Source: Elysia chlorotica
Taxonomy: Eukaryota > Mollusca > Gastropoda > Plakobranchidae
Reading direction: 5' to 3'
Length of the DNA stretch: 64,000 bases
NCBI GenBank assembly: GCA_003991915.1
Contig: RQTK01000290.1
Coordinates: 374,591-438,590, forward strand
Shown here: in pieces, positions 1 through 38,544 of the stretch
Layout: each line of letters opens with the position of its first letter
Position numbering within the stretch: position 1 is the stretch's first letter
Position numbers and translations under genes: made by a program
Notes under the pieces: generated by a model
The model's database searches: none
Seen by the model: the letters and a program-made list of their open reading frames with translations, nothing else
Told to the model about the DNA's origin: nothing

Positions 1-19479
<19,479 letters not shown>

Positions 19480-20010
19480 GTGAGCCTTTGAAAGACATCC
19501 AAGCCTAGAAATTCTATTCGACACAACAGTGATTTTTTCTCAATTTCTCAATGGAACTGAGGGGCGGAAAATGGTAGAGACGAGGGATGGACTAGCAACT
19601 GAGACTTCAGGCTAGCTGTTGAAACACTTGAGAAATTCAGTCGTGGCCGAAATTTGGTGATGGATCAAGTTTAGTTTTCAAGTGCAAGGAAGTAGAAATA
19701 TCAAGTACATTTGGATTTGTTTTAAAATCTGACTCAAATCTTTTTCTGTCTAGGTGTTTTTATAATATCACTTTATGTTTTACATTCATATGTGCATTTA
19801 GTGCTTTTACTAAGCAAAGTTATTGTTTATCTTCATCTGCTATGAAAATGCACCAATCCATACAATTGTAACATAATGGCTTACCTAAATCCATATAGAC
19901 TCTGTTTAGTTTGCGGGGTTATGTAATAAGCAAGCTTGATTTTTGCTGAATTATTCTGATTCTGAATGGAAACATTTCGTTTTGCTCGTAGGAGAAAGAA
20001 AAATAAAATG
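19480..20010 (+). other. Probable 3' UTR with AATAAA
   Basis: No coding sequence follows the TAA. The first clear polyadenylation hexamer AATAAA is at 20002-20007. A longer UTR is possible because further AT-rich sequence follows. Confidence 0.5.
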
Positions 20011-23000
20011 CCTGAGTTCTTGAACTTTGAAACCTGTACCCATGCACTCGCTGTTTATTGTCAAGAGAGCTTTACACGCTCAAGCTGGTTCCGTTATTTG
20101 AGTCATACTAAAATATTCAAACTAACTGCTCCATGTCTCTAAAGGATGATACCTTGAATCAGACACTCTTACACCAATATCATTGTGATGGTAGCTGTTT
20201 TTCTTCAATCTGTACATGACATTGACTTTATTGAATACATGTATTAAAACTGTTCCTGTCTTGACTGTCTGTACATGAATTTGTGACTTTATAGATACAG
20301 TGTGCTTTTTGTTCTTTAAGATTGTTTGAGCGACTTACAATATTCTGTGTTTGAAAAGAATTTTTTCTAAACTTGTTTTTATTTGAGGTACGCATCTATT
20401 TTTTTTTTTTTTAATGAGATAAATGCAGGGTGATTGTATGCATAAGAGAGAGAACGCGAGAGACAGAGACACAGAAAGAGTTGAATGCAAATCAAAACTC
20501 AATGTAGTTGTAAATGAAAGAAATGTGTTTGAAATTTAAGACGGTATTAATTGTCGAAGTACAAGATACAACATAACATTAATTTGTGTAGCTTAGAGAG
20601 TTGTTTTATTTGATTTAATGTTGCCATTGACTTTTAAGGTCAGGTTGTTTTTCCTTTTCTTTCACTCGGCTTTAAAGACGCTGCACTAAGTCTTGAAGAC
20701 TATGTACCTATAAAATGAATAGTTAAACAAATAGTGCTGGGAAAATATGCATTTTGCTTGTCTCGTAAAGAGCACAATCTTATAATGCAGTACATGATAG
20801 GGGCTGATGATTACTTTGGTTGTGGGACATTTAGCCACAAAGGGTCCCTTAAAAAAGAGCAACACTGAACTGAATTCATGAGAAGGATATATGGAAGCCC
20901 AAACATATTACTAGATTTGTGAGGGGAAAAAATACAACTAAATTTAGCTCTTGAAAATAAAACTTTGTCTTAGATCAAAATATCTTTACCCAAAAGATGC
21001 ACTGGACTCAAAATTGGCCGTAGAACTAACAATAGAAAAAATAATGGTGGATAGGCTATATTTTTCTTTCCATGAAAAAAAATCATGAAAAAATAGTTAT
21101 CACTTCTGGTTGAATTTGGGCAGATTTTTTAGCATAATTATGCACCGTTTAATCTTAAAATATAGATCTAGGATTTCAGAGCAATTTCAATTAATTTTTT
21201 TTTATTACAATTAGATAGATCTAGATCTATACTAAAAATGAGATTTGAGAACAAACAAAAGAATGTACAGAATATTTTCTATAGGATGGAGGAACTAATG
21301 GGCCTTGGTTATCATTTTTGTGCTTTTACAATTTTTTATCTGTATATATGAATATGGCTTCCATATTGACAGACTTTTAAAAGTTTAAAATTTCAACTTT
21401 TTCCATTAAATCTCACCAGCCTAGCTGACAAATCAAATTGCACCAATTTTTCAATTTTAGTTTAGAATGTTACCAGTATGTCAAAGCAGTTGTATTTAAA
21501 GTTAAAATGAAACGAGCAATATTTGGAATAAATTATGTGGCAATGATCTACAGTGTGCAGGGAATACGTGCTAAAGTTATTTCGTGTATTGTTTTGGAAG
21601 CTAGCTCTCTCTTCTGCTCTCTTTTTTTTTCCCTCTTTTCTCGACTATTGTAAAAAGAAACAAAACATGAATTAATTCTTTTGAATAAGATCTGCTTTCT
21701 TGAAAGTAATCCACAAAGGATTCGTTTACATGCTGTAAACTACTTTTTTTATGTCTGTGTTGCAGGGATGTTACTTTAAAGTTGCCTTGTTTATTTTGAT
21801 ATTGCTCTCTCTCTCAATGTTTCTATATTCAGACAGCACAGAAGATAATGTTTCCTGCATTGCAGAGGAATTGTCGTGTTTAGCTCCTATCCCCATTTCA
21901 TACCGTGCCTCATAAAACATGGCATATGAAGGACTGATATAGAAAACAATAGTTTGTCTCTGTAATATCCTACTCTACACATAATTATATCATATGAAAT
22001 TAATCATTGCCACATAAAGAACTTTTCTAAGCCACAATTCTTAAATATAAATGATCTACATCTTCACAACTGCATCAAGCTTATTTGGTCTAAGTGCTTT
22101 TTGTCTTATTATCATGACTAATAGTAGGCCTAATATATTATTATTGGTACAAGCTAGATTGGAGTTAATTTGCCTGGGTTTTTTTGCTCAGTAGCAGTCT
22201 TAGTCAGCTCAGCAAATTTTATGATTTCCTTGAGCTTAAAAGTCTGAAAAAGAACTATGCTGTTATGTTGTTCATCTTTTTAAAGTGTTATCCTTGTTGG
22301 CAAAGCTTTGATTAGCCACATGGGATGAAAAACAAAAATGAACAGGAGGAGCAGTTACATTTGTACTCTACTTTAAAAGTGAGAAAAAGAACGGACAAAC
22401 CTATGCTAATGATTTGTCTGAATAAATTATTATCGCATTATAGAAATACACTCTAAGATATTAGTAAGAAATATGTTTGAAATATATGAGGATCTACAGA
22501 TATTTAATCCATCACAAATAAGATTGTACTCTATTATTTTATGCAGAGAACGCAACGTACAAACCTAGAAGAAATCTGTCATTAACTGCACTTGTAGCAG
22601 ATCTATACATCTATGTTCATATTTGCATCAACTTCTTGAGAAGTCTATGTGCTCATTTTTCTGCTGTTTCACATAATTAAGAGAAGTGTACATTGCCCTT
22701 GAACAAATGTTGTGCTGATTGACGCCAGGATGTCTAGTGGGGCGTTGTAAAAAGGTTAAATCTAACAGCAAGCAGCAAAGTTCCAATGTAAAGAGTGTGG
22801 GCCTAGCATCTATCGCTAAATTTGTTGATATCATTCGAAAAGAAATTCCAATCACACTTTTTTTTTATTTATTTACTCTATGGGTCTTTTTGATATTGCT
22901 CACACATTTTCTACCTCTTTTTTGTTTGTTTTTTTTAATGTTGTAGAAATGCAGCATTATTAGCCGGGAAAGAACATTTTCACATGCATGGATGCAAAAT

Positions 23001-23344
23001 CATTTAGTCACTGAACCAGAATCAGTTCATATTGAAGATCTGTTAAACCTATAGGCTGAAAATGTTGGGCTAATGCTTTGAAAAAGTAGACATAGTTTTA
23101 TTCAGACAAGTTTTTCAAGGATCACAAACCAGCTCTTTGCTGGCATCAGGATATCATGTCATATTACCCCCCACCCCCCTCCCCATCCTTGTCCTCTTTC
23201 AAAGTTAAATTCAAAGCAATAGAAACTAGATCCTCTGAGAATGGGAATCAACAGAATCAAATAAAATCCCAAGTTTATCATAAAAAGGAATTACTGAAAG
23301 AAAGAAAAAAAATGGTGATGAATCACTGCCCTCTGAAGGATCAT

Positions 23345-23432
23345 TAGTGGTTCTCTATAGAGCGAGGGAGAGAATTCTCTCCCTCTCTCTGGGTTTAACG
23401 TCTCCTATGTTCCTCTGGATTATCCTATATGG
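23345..23432. repeat. Short interspersed repeat (GACGTTAAACC family), copy 3, inverted
   Basis: Contains GAGAGAATTCTCTCCCTC and GGGTTTAACGTCTCCTATGT in the opposite orientation to the copies at 7266 and 15662. Confidence 0.5.
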
Positions 23433-26400
23433 CAAAAGACTTAGTAGGCCTATTGTTCGAGCATAAATAGCTTTGAATAAAATTCAACTTCAGATAAAGC
23501 ACTTTCATAACCTCACCAATAGGCAGTCAAGTTAATAACACACATACAGTTTAACAGCCCCACGGGTGGCTAGAGATTTAATCTACATACAGATTTGCTG
23601 CTGAGGGTACCAATCTATGTGTGGTACGTGTAGTTATTTAGAAATATTTCATCTCAATTCACACAATGTTTTTCTCCTTTTTCATTTGTGCTTCATATAA
23701 TATATTAAGAATCACTGATCATACAATCAACTTTCTCTACACACATGAATACAACATTGAAGAAAAGTCAATACCAGTAATTCAACATGCTCATTTTTCC
23801 AAATCTGTTAAACTAATCTTTACGATATTACTATAATTTTTCTGTAAATATTTCCAATTCATACCAACGCAATTCACTTGATAAGTAACAAAATGTAGGA
23901 CCAATTATTTATCCTCTGTAAGACAGGGCCTTTATGTGACAAACATGTAGCTGGTTGTTTGGGGTTTTTTTTATAGCAAGAAGCTTAAATTACAGATAAA
24001 TCGCAACTCATTTTTCTTATCCTTAGCTTTACTTTTCAGAAATAAACTTAGGCACATGTAACTTTTTTTTTTCCAATCATGTCTCACAACTTTTTCCTTT
24101 TTAACGAAAGCAGTTTTGTTAGATATGAAGAGTGACATTAAAACACACAAAGCTTGTGACTCCTTATTGACCATGTGATATTTCCATATCACCCACTTCC
24201 TTTAATGACAGAATCGTCCCTCTAAACATGCACTACCCCTCAGCCTCACAAGGTACCTAAATGAGTGAAAATCTAGACACATGTATATAATTTCTTTCTG
24301 GTTCTATTCTCTCAATAAAAATCATGTCCCACAAAATTTTAAGAATGTCTCCATTTTCTGTTGGTTTAAAAGACCTAACTTCTAGGCATCCATAACTTTT
24401 AGTTCCTTTGTCAAGTTAGTGGTAGACCATTTTGTCACATTAAAAAACAAGAGAAAACAGTTTTATGCTTTGGGGCCTAATTTTTATGAATTTTCATACA
24501 AACACTGCCCGAAATGTGACATTGCCTATTTTTCTCCTGTACTATTAAATTTAATTATATCAATTAGACCATTCTTAAAAAATCTAATGTATTCTAATTT
24601 TTCAGCATGATGAACATTTTTGTCTTTTAACAGTGAGAAAATCAATGTAGGTAACAAAAGAAACGTGAATACTAAACCTAAATTTGTCGAACTATCACAT
24701 TTAATATATCCGAGGAGCCCAAGTTTATCATCAATTATTAGCATCGGTCTTACAGTGTTAAAAATTTATGTTTCATCATTTAAAAAATGTATCCCATTTT
24801 CTCTGGCAACATGAATTTTTATGACAATTGACATCTAATGGTTTCTTACTTAGTGCAGTGTATTTATCATTATCTGTACGAGCATGCTTTCTGTGGGCCT
24901 AAGTGTGCTTCATTTTGTTTCGTTTTTTTTTCTGTGTATGTTTTTCAAGTTTTGCTCCAAAGAGTGAGACAAAAACCTAGTCCCTACAGTTCTTACTTAA
25001 GTGTACCGGTATTAAAATCTGATTTCTCCTGCCGCTTCCTCATGAACAATGTTTCTCAATATTTTCAGAACTCTGGGTACAAATGTTAGTTTTGATTGCA
25101 TTTCTGTTATTAATGTCATTCGATTTCCATTACCTACAATTTACATGACCATACTATTTTTAGGAAGGTTGCTAATAAAAGAAAAGGACTTTCACCCAGA
25201 CTTGATGTTTTACTTTTTTTCCTGGATTTTTGTAATAGTTTATGTTAACAAGTACATGTAGCCGGTGCAACCTTTTAGTTTTACCCATAGGAATCTATTC
25301 ATTACAACTGCTGACTTTGGTTATACATGTTCCTAGACGCTCACTTGATCATGATGAAAAAAAATACTGTTTAAAAGTCTACTACATAATTATAAAGAAT
25401 AGTAAATACTAGTGAGTATTTTTCCAATTCAGATCTAGTCCTGTCGCAAGTATCTGGACAAAAATCAATTACCAATATTTAAAGCGTAGAATGAGATTCC
25501 AATAAAAAAAAAAATTAAGGGGAATAATTATATCTTTCATCACAAGTCCCAGGCTCTCATTCAACCATCCAAATGTGTACATGTAAACGAAATGTATCAT
25601 AGAAAGAGCATCCATGTTTTTTATCATGGATGATGGAACACCCACCTACATGTATGCAATTCCGATCTATTCAATTTTAAAGATTGCCACAAAGAGATTA
25701 ATAAAGCTGTGTAAGACTGTATGCAATGGGATATGATTAAGGCCAGAAATTTAGTAAAACTGTCAAGTGTCGTAAAACACCGCAGCAAAAGCAAAAATCA
25801 AACTCGTCAAGAGTTATTTAGTAAAGATGCATAAAGAATCGCACGGAGGTGATGGTGACACTGTCTTTTTAGGATAGAGCATACTGCATTTTTTTAACCC
25901 GTCTGCGCAGTACAAAATTATCTCAGCATGAGAATGAATTTTTAAAATCAAAATCAGTAATATTGTAATTTTATTAAAAAATGGGTACCATTTTCAAACT
26001 GAGCGTGTTTAGAGAAAAAAAGCATGCATAGAACACACATTTTTCACTATATTCCCGCCTGAGATAAACCTCTCTGGGACAGCCTAAAAGTTCATCTTTA
26101 ACAGAGTCAGTAAAGTGAAAAAAAAGGGACTTAGTCTCTCGAAAAAAGTTAATATGAAGCCATAGTTTATCATTAATGGATTCCAAAGTAGTGACAAAGA
26201 TGAGGTTAAAACACAGACACTTTTTATACATTGAATACATTTATTTGTCATATTTCAATGGTACATAAAAGAATTAAAACAAAGCTAGCAATAACAAAGT
26301 TCCCTGAATGTCCAGAAAACAATGGATAACCGACATAGGCTAACATAACCCACAACTTCATTCACTGTATATTTTGTTAGAGAAGCACTTCAAATATAAG

Positions 26401-26605
26401 CCTTGGTGAATTGGAAAACAATCTTTAAAGAAGTACATGTATATTTTCATGCATGTCTCCGAATTCCTAAGAAAAATTTCAGAGTTAGTTGCTATCTATT
26501 TTACAAAACATTTACCCTGCTTAAAAAATGTGAAATTCTTCATTCCAAAAAATATGTGTTCCTCTATAAAATTTATATTTATATTGTTCAAAATTAATAT
26601 TTAAC

Positions 26606-26835
26606 AATGTAACATCAATTACAAGGGAGCTCAACTTTCCCTACAGCCTGTAACAAGCTGATAAAAGAAATTTGACAGATAATTTAATGATTTCTGGGAA
26701 GCTAGTTACTTTTGTTCATTACCCTTTTCGTAACATCAATTACAAGTGAGCTCAACTTTTCCTACAGCCTGAAACAAGCTGATAATAGAAATTTGACAGA
26801 TATTTTAATGATTTCTGGGAAGCTAGTTACTTATG
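26606..26835. repeat. 115-bp tandem duplication
   Basis: Two near-identical units begin TAACATCAATTACAAGGGAG and TAACATCAATTACAAGTGAG and run through GATTTCTGGGAAGCTAGTTA. Only a few differences separate them, so the duplication is recent. Confidence 0.85.
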
Positions 26836-27010
26836 TTCATTAGCCTTTTCCCAACACTTGCACACATGTTTTGCAGGTTGATACACTCTTATGCTAGCAC
26901 CTTTTTGTATTGATCTGAACACCTTCCATTTCAAATAAAAAATATCAAAACCTTTACCTGTTAAAATTTTTGGACATTCCCCACAATAGTATGCCCACAA
27001 GAAATAGGTA
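26836..27010. repeat. Interspersed repeat (CTCTTGTGCTAGCACATC family), copy 2
   Basis: Contains TTATGCTAGCACCTTTTTGT and AATATCAAAACCTTTACCTG, matching copies at 16482, 44915 and 45530. Confidence 0.5.
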
Positions 27011-28424
27011 TAAAATCATGAAATGTGAAAAGGTTCATGGAGAACGTGTGGAGAAGTCTAAACAAGTTTGGGCTAAAATTTGACAGAAGCAGTTAAGGTA
27101 TTTTTTAATACATTTTTTTCCAAGTTTAGTTATGATAATTTTTAATTGATCATTTATCTTTATTTACAAAGAAAAAAGAAAGGATGTGTAAAACGCAAGG
27201 TGCTCCATCACTGACAATTTGGCAGCTTAAATGACTCACCGCCCAATTTCCATCACATTAAACTCTTGTCCAATTAAAGACACAGACACACGCGGGCTAC
27301 TCATAAGTTGATGTCACTGGGTGACTATAATTAGGATCAATACACCCGAAGATCAAAATATCTATTTGAAAATAACACAGAGAAAGAAGACTTGGGGTCA
27401 AGGATGAGGATCAAAACAAGTGGAATAGCAACTTAACCAAAGAAAAGTGTTAGGCATACAGATTGTAACAAATATCCAGAAATCAATTGCCTAACCTTGA
27501 TCACCATTTAAGAGTTCGATAAAATCTCAATAGCAAAACTTCTCTCCACTTCCCAGTGATTTTAATTTCTTTCACAACATACCCTTGTTATCAATAACAT
27601 AACAGGGTATTTTTTTAAACATACAGTGTATTTTATGGCAAACATGATATTTAATACAAAACAATTATAATATGTTTGAATTGATGTGTGAACCTTCAAT
27701 GTAAGTTTAACAGGATAAGCTAAATAAACTGACCTGCAACGGACTTAATTAAATAATTTAACACTAACTCATAGCCCGTTTTACTCGATAATTGCGTCCT
27801 GTTTCGTAAGGCCATATGCCCAAGATTGTCAGAGACATAAAATAAAATGACAATAGAGTTTCAGTGGTGCAAATTGATATGAAACAAAAAAATCTAAAAG
27901 AGAAATGTTTCTCGTTCAGATCCTGAATCCAAAAAACATCATTGTTAAGGGTCCCATTTCTTGTTTTTAAGAACCACCATGAAATTTTGACAAAGTCCTG
28001 AAACTGTAAAAAAAAAAAAAAACGAACAAACTTCCAGATTTATACTGAACTTTGGCTGCCCTAGGGTTTTTTGAATGGTCAGAAAGGACAGTGTAAAAAA
28101 AATCATTACAATAAATTTCCAGCATCCACGTGTGGGGAATTTGAACAATGTATCTGGAGTATTATTTCAGTCTGCTTAAACCACAATGGCTTCAGACAGC
28201 TCACATCATGATCCTTACAGATTTGTATTTACAGCTTTTTCACATAACATTTGGCATAGAAAAAAGGAAGAAAAAAAATAAAGAAAAAAATATATATCCT
28301 ACCAACATATTTTATGCCATATTGATCAATAATACTACCCTTTACAATGCAAACTTCATCACCTTTAAAACTGACCATTTTTAAAATTCTTTTTTGGCGT
28401 TAAGAGGTGAACTACAAAGAATCC

Positions 28425-28525
28425 TCTTGAGCCACGTCAGAAGTAAAGTATGGCGAGGAAAGCAATGGCTCTTAGTCTTACCCCACGATGCCGTTTTCCT
28501 AGTACAATCAGACCCTAACTCTTAG
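28425..28525. repeat. Interspersed repeat (CCTAGTACAATC family), copy 2
   Basis: Contains CCTCTTGAGCCACGTCAGAA, GGCGAGGAAAGCAATGGCTC and TTCCTAGTACAATCAGACCC, matching 7610 and 46950. Confidence 0.55.
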
Positions 28526-28896
28526 TTCGCAAACACATTTCTAAATAAATAAATCATCTATTAACTATGCCATCATACATAAAATAGTAAAGAAAAATTT
28601 TGCCATTTGAACAGCAGCTCGCCATTTCCTACACCCCTTACCCCAGCTCACATTACATTTGCTTTCCATTTGAACATTTGTATCTTTTTCCTGACCTCTT
28701 CATTTATACAAAAACAGTTATAATACAGATGGATGGATAGAGAATAGAGAGAGAGAGACCGACTGCGAGACAGACAAAGAGAGAGAGAGAGAGACAAGAC
28801 AGCACCAGAGAGTTGACATCAAGAAAAATCAAAACATGAAAGGCAACATGTATTTCCTGCCCACACTCCATGACCCCCCCCCCCCCCCCCCAACAA

Positions 28897-29038
28897 NNNN
28901 NNNNNNNNNNNNNNNNNNNNNNNNNNNNNNNNNNNNNNNNNNNNNNNNNNNNNNNNNNNNNNNNNNNNNNNNNNNNNNNNNNNNNNNNNNNNNNNNNNNN
29001 NNNNNNNNNNNNNNNNNNNNNNNNNNNNNNNNNNNNNN
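28897..29038. other. Assembly gap (142 N)
   Basis: A run of N next to a C homopolymer. It lies just past the stop codon of the minus-strand NABP gene, so it interrupts that gene's 3' UTR but not its coding sequence. Confidence 0.99.
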
Positions 29039-29073
29039 TCAACTACATATCATACATCCTAAAGCGCACAGTG

Positions 29074-34047
<4,974 letters not shown>

Positions 34048-34063
34048 TTTCTGAATTCAAAAC

Positions 34064-37000
34064 TCTGTAAGAGCAGAAAAAGAAAAAAAATGAAAAAATT
34101 TGATTCTTTTTTTTTTCATTCTAAATTTGTCCAAATCTGGTTATGTAAGTATCAGAAAAATATGACTGGTGGAAACAGAAGTTCTGGCATAGCAGCAGTG
34201 TCTATAAGTGGCAGCAAATAAAATTGTCAGACTTAATAGAAACTGTTCACAAGCTGCTGACATTGGATATCAATAAACCAACTCACTCATTAGGTTTTGT
34301 GGCACTTAGTTATACCGACAAGAAGACACAAGAAGATTTGAAAAGACTTAAAAAGACACAAGAGGATCCGAAAAGTTTAGATAGTTTAGTGTTTAAGCCT
34401 CTCGATTCCGTATGGAACATAGGGCTGTACAGCAAATACCTCCCCCCCCAGAACGGCGCACAACAAGCAACCCCCTCCCCCCCCCCCACTCCCAATCTAT
34501 CAAGGTTCTGGTTGGTCCTCTTCAGCTTCGCCCATGTAGTTCTAGCGGCTTTTATCTTGGCATGTTGGTGCTAAGTCATCTTGCATTTATTTTATAAAGG
34601 GAATTCAAATGAATTTTTTGCAGTACTCAACTCTAGATCTAGATCTACACATAGATTTTCTACCAATCCTGAGCAGGTTGAACAGGTTCTAGATAATTTT
34701 CTATGTAGAAAAAAAAAGTCAAAACCTGACTCAAAATAATAGAAATGTAGATTCTAGATTAGATCTAAGCTTTTTTACAATAGAAACCAACCCTCCAAGT
34801 CCCCATGGCTCGATTTTACGTTTACTTGCGGTAATTTACGTTTGTGTGTGGTTTTCGGACAAAAGTTTCTCGCCTCGTTCTTTGTTAGAAGCCGACAAAA
34901 TATCATAATAGTAGCTGAATTATCTGTTAATTCTAACACATGACTATCTTCAAGAAAATTAAAAGCTATAAATCTTAAATTTGTCACCTCTTACGGGAGT
35001 TCATTGGTCAAACAGGTTGAAATTTTGAAGTTAAATTGAACACAAACGTCTCTACTCTTCCGTGTTGTCTTCTTGGGAAACATCCGGGCATTGGACGAAG
35101 ATAGTTTTTCTTTGTTGGAAGCCACATTTGGTTTATGCACAGAAAAGGAGGCTAAGCTCATAGAAAAATCACTGGTGGAGCTTGATGACAACAACAATAA
35201 TAATAAAAATAATAATAAAGAATTTTTGTTGTTTTTGTTTTTCACCTCTCTTCAAGACAATATTGAATAATTAAATTTAGTCTCTATATATGTATATAAA
35301 ACAAAACAATTATTATTTTGTTTTGTTTCATAGTTTTATCACCAAGAAAACATTCTTTCTCTTTAAGAGCAGATTTATTAAAGAATTAGTAAACACAAAT
35401 CTTGAATATTTCTTCATGATGATTCATCTCTTCACCGAGACCATAATAATGTGGTAATGATAACAGACTGACACAAAATTTATGAAAACTGGTGTTTTGT
35501 AAAACTCTAGTGGCAGGGAAAAACTAAATAATTGTTCTGTGTCAACACACTCCACTTAATTTGACTCTTAACTTTATAAATGATTTATAATGTATAAGAA
35601 ACACATTCAGAGCAGACTGAACACTGTATTCCAAAAATGCCTTAAAGGATATTTTCCATAGGCCTAATCAACCTAAAGATCTAAAAATTAATAAAATATT
35701 TACTATTCAGAATTTCAAAACAGCCTTTTTAAAAAAACTTTAAACTTTTCATATTCACTCAAGGTTCATACTCAGTAATAATAAAGCATCATTTTGTAAC
35801 GCAAATGTGTAATATGGGAAAAAGGTAAAGAAGTGAAATGAAAAGAAACAAAATACACATGATCATTTATTTGGCATTTTGCGCATAATCAATTTACTCA
35901 CATACCATGCCTTTAGTTAAATATGGTAACAATTTTAAGTGGTAATACTATGCCATTTCTTTCTTTTACAAACATATCAAATTACAGTGTATATACATGT
36001 ACATTTAATCGGTTACATGAGAAAAGTTTAGAAAATATATGATTATCTATACATGTCTATAACATTACATGTAATGTACATGCATATGATTATTTAAATA
36101 TTAAATGCTCATCATATTATAAATGCTAAGATCCATTTCATCGCCTTGAAAAACTAGTCCATATCAGACAAAAATTTTACTTAGCCTTTTGAGCTTTAGT
36201 GTAATCAAGAAGTTAATTGTTACAGAACAAAAAGGTGTACATGATATATACAGAAATACATGTATAATGATTTGTTCAGACTATCTTGTGATTGCAAAAT
36301 TCATGCTATGTGTAATTTTTATATACTTATTATACATAAGCCTATTTCTTAACAGAGTGGGTAAGCTACCAAAAGACATAAATTATGCAGATTAAAGGTG
36401 CAAAGAAAATATTGCACAAGCAAGAAATATTACAGTCAAAGTTTTTTTTACATGCTTCCAAACTGATTGAGTGACCAAATATCGAACAAATTACAGGAAA
36501 TAGAGAGAATATTACATACATCAAATTCAGAACAATTAATGGCACAGAAAGATCAATGGAAAATAAGAAGCAAACATAATAAACATGGTTTTCTTTTCTT
36601 TTTCTTTATCTAGTTTTTTGTCTGATCATTTTGATCATTTATTTGATTTGTTATTATTGTCAGTATAGTTTATATATCATTGTTGTGGTTGTTGTTATTA
36701 TTATTATTATTATTATTATTGTTGTTGTTGTTGTTGCTGTTGCTGTTGTTGTTACTGCTGTTTGTATAGTGTTGTTGTTGTTGTTGTTGTTTTTAAATCA
36801 TGTAATACTCCATTGAAACTATTCTTTCATTCCTCAAATATCCATTTTGATTACTTAAAAAAGGAGGAGGGGCGCACAGGTTCCCTTCTTCGTGTTGTTG
36901 TTGTTGTTGTTTTTAAATCATGTAATACTCCATTGAAACTATTCTTTCATTCCTCAAATATCCATTTTGATTACTTAAAAAAGGAGGAGGGGCGCACAGG

Positions 37001-37794
37001 TTCCCTTCTTCGTGCGGGTAAGGGTGCTTGAATACATAGAATTCAAGTTTAACATGCAATAGTATTGTTTTACGGTTGTTGTTTTCTTCTTCACACGGTA
37101 GAAATGTCGAGCTGATCGCCTACGTTTCCGATAAAACTTTACACAATAAGTCATACCACAAGTCATGGTGTGTGTTCGCATGTTTTATGTGTTTATAACA
37201 CATGTGTAGGGCTTGATTATTTATATCAGATTTTTTTAAAGTAATGCATAAGATGCGTAAATATGTTTGTGTAGACGCTTTTTTAACGCTTGTGGTAGTT
37301 AGAGTAAAAAAAAACCCTGCCGTGAACGGGCTGACGTGACTTATGAGATTGTTCGAGTGAAAAAGACTCTTCATGTGAACGTTCGCGTATTTTGAACAAT
37401 AGTTTCTGCACCTGTAGTTAGAAATGTGTGTTTTATTTTTATGAGATAATTACTCTTCTATGTTTACAGGGAGGGTTATGTACGGCGATGTTTCCCAAAA
37501 CTGAAGTCTGACAGTTTAACGTGCTGTCACACACAGGGACATGTTCAACTAGCCACAGTATGCTGATCCCAACACAACTAGTAGGGGCATAAATCCAGCA
37601 TATACATTGTGGCCGATTGTGGAATCAAACAAGGTACTACCTCCCGATTTGTAGTTCAATACGCTACCATCTTCGACAACTTGCTTTAAAAATGAGGGAC
37701 TGGAACGTGAAGTAACAACGAGTTATATGATAAGCAATTACTGATCAAAGGATGAAGATAAATACGATAATGTGGAAACATGCAGGCTACTTAC
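34064..37794 (-). other. NABP first intron (3.7 kb)
   Basis: The likely donor GAG/gtaagt is at 37794-37793 and the acceptor CTTACAG precedes 34064. The interval holds a 120-bp perfect-looking tandem duplication (36776-37015), TTA/TTG simple repeats near 36690-36790, clustered TCTAGATC motifs near 34635 and one protein-like plus-strand frame at 35040-35270 of unknown meaning. No other exon is supported. Confidence 0.55.
36776..37015. repeat. 120-bp tandem duplication, two essentially identical units
   Basis: Both units run from (GTT)n through TTTTTAAATCATGTAATACT and CTTAAAAAAGGAGGAGGGGC to GTTCCCTTCTTCGTG. I see no differences in the non-repetitive part, so it is either very recent or an assembly artefact. 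Confidence 0.9.
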
Positions 37795-37920
37795 CTCATA
37801 AGGTTCGAAAGAAGCAACAGTGAGCGATTTATTTAACCAGATCAACTCTTTCCCTTTCAATCTCAGATCGATAAACACGATTTGTCTTTTCTGTCGTAAT
37901 CTCTCTTCCCATTTCACCAT
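37795..37920 (-). CDS. NABP 5' exon with upstream ORF
   Basis: A minus-strand reading frame starts with ATG at 37920 (MVKWEERLRQKRQ) and runs 42 codons to a consensus donor GAG/gtaagt after 37795. Spliced to the acceptor before 34064 it continues SFEFRK and stops at TGA 34046-34044. That TGA overlaps the NABP start codon (ATG at 34047-34045) as ATGA. The result is a 48-codon uORF directly abutting the main ORF. Its start context is weak. The splice is inferred from consensus sites, not shown. It might instead be a plain non-coding 5' UTR exon. Confidence 0.5.
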
Positions 37921-38039
37921 ATAAACTTATTCAGCGAGAAGGGAACCCAGGAAACAGAGATAGGGCATTCTCCTCTCTAGGCGTAAAAGGGAATAAAAGT
38001 CTTGTCTTTGCATTGTTCGTTTACCTTTTATCAGCCTTA

Positions 38040-38095
38040 GGCCTAAAATTTCCTTTACAACTTTCGAACACCAACTTCTACCCCGCCCCCTGTAA
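38040..38095 (-). promoter_or_regulatory. Candidate NABP promoter with GC box
   Basis: On the minus strand, GGGGGCGGGG (38090-38081) is the only clear GC box near the start of the proposed 5' exon, about 160 bp upstream of the uORF ATG. No TATA box is obvious, which is normal for housekeeping genes. Confidence 0.4.
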
Positions 38096-38544
38096 ATAAG
38101 ATATCATTCATAAAATTAATTTCCTTTGTTTTCCTCTGAGGAAAAAAGGTTACTGAAATTAATTAGGCTCTATAATCATGATAGCGTTTTTGTAAAAATC
38201 TGAAACCACAAAACATGAGCGAAGAAAAGAAAATACACATAATAATTGTTTAAGCTGCCAGCTATTTTCAGATATCTTAGTATGAACTTGACGGTAGCCC
38301 ACGAGTAGATTTCAACGCCCGACTATAACAACTAAATACATGATAAGTTTAGCGTACAATTTGTCCTAGTAAAACAACTTTTCAAACACAGATTAATGTT
38401 TCCTTACAACTAACTACATTGTAAAGCTCACACAAATATGATATTAACTACTTTTTCACCAATCATTAAAAAAAAAGAACCGCAACAGAAACAAACAAAT
38501 AACCAGCAAACCACCCATGAATAATTATACATTTTGTATTGTGG

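Larger units (their letters stand above)
20011..28896. other. Intergenic or UTR region, no gene seen
   Basis: AT-rich sequence without convincing exons on either strand. It contains an inverted copy of the GACGTTAAACC repeat (about 23345-23432), a 115-bp tandem duplication (26606-26835), a CTAGCACATC-family repeat (26836-27010) and a CCTAGTACAATC-family repeat (28425-28525). Part of it may be the long 3' UTR of the minus-strand NABP gene; a reverse-strand AATAAA lies at about 26231. Confidence 0.55.
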
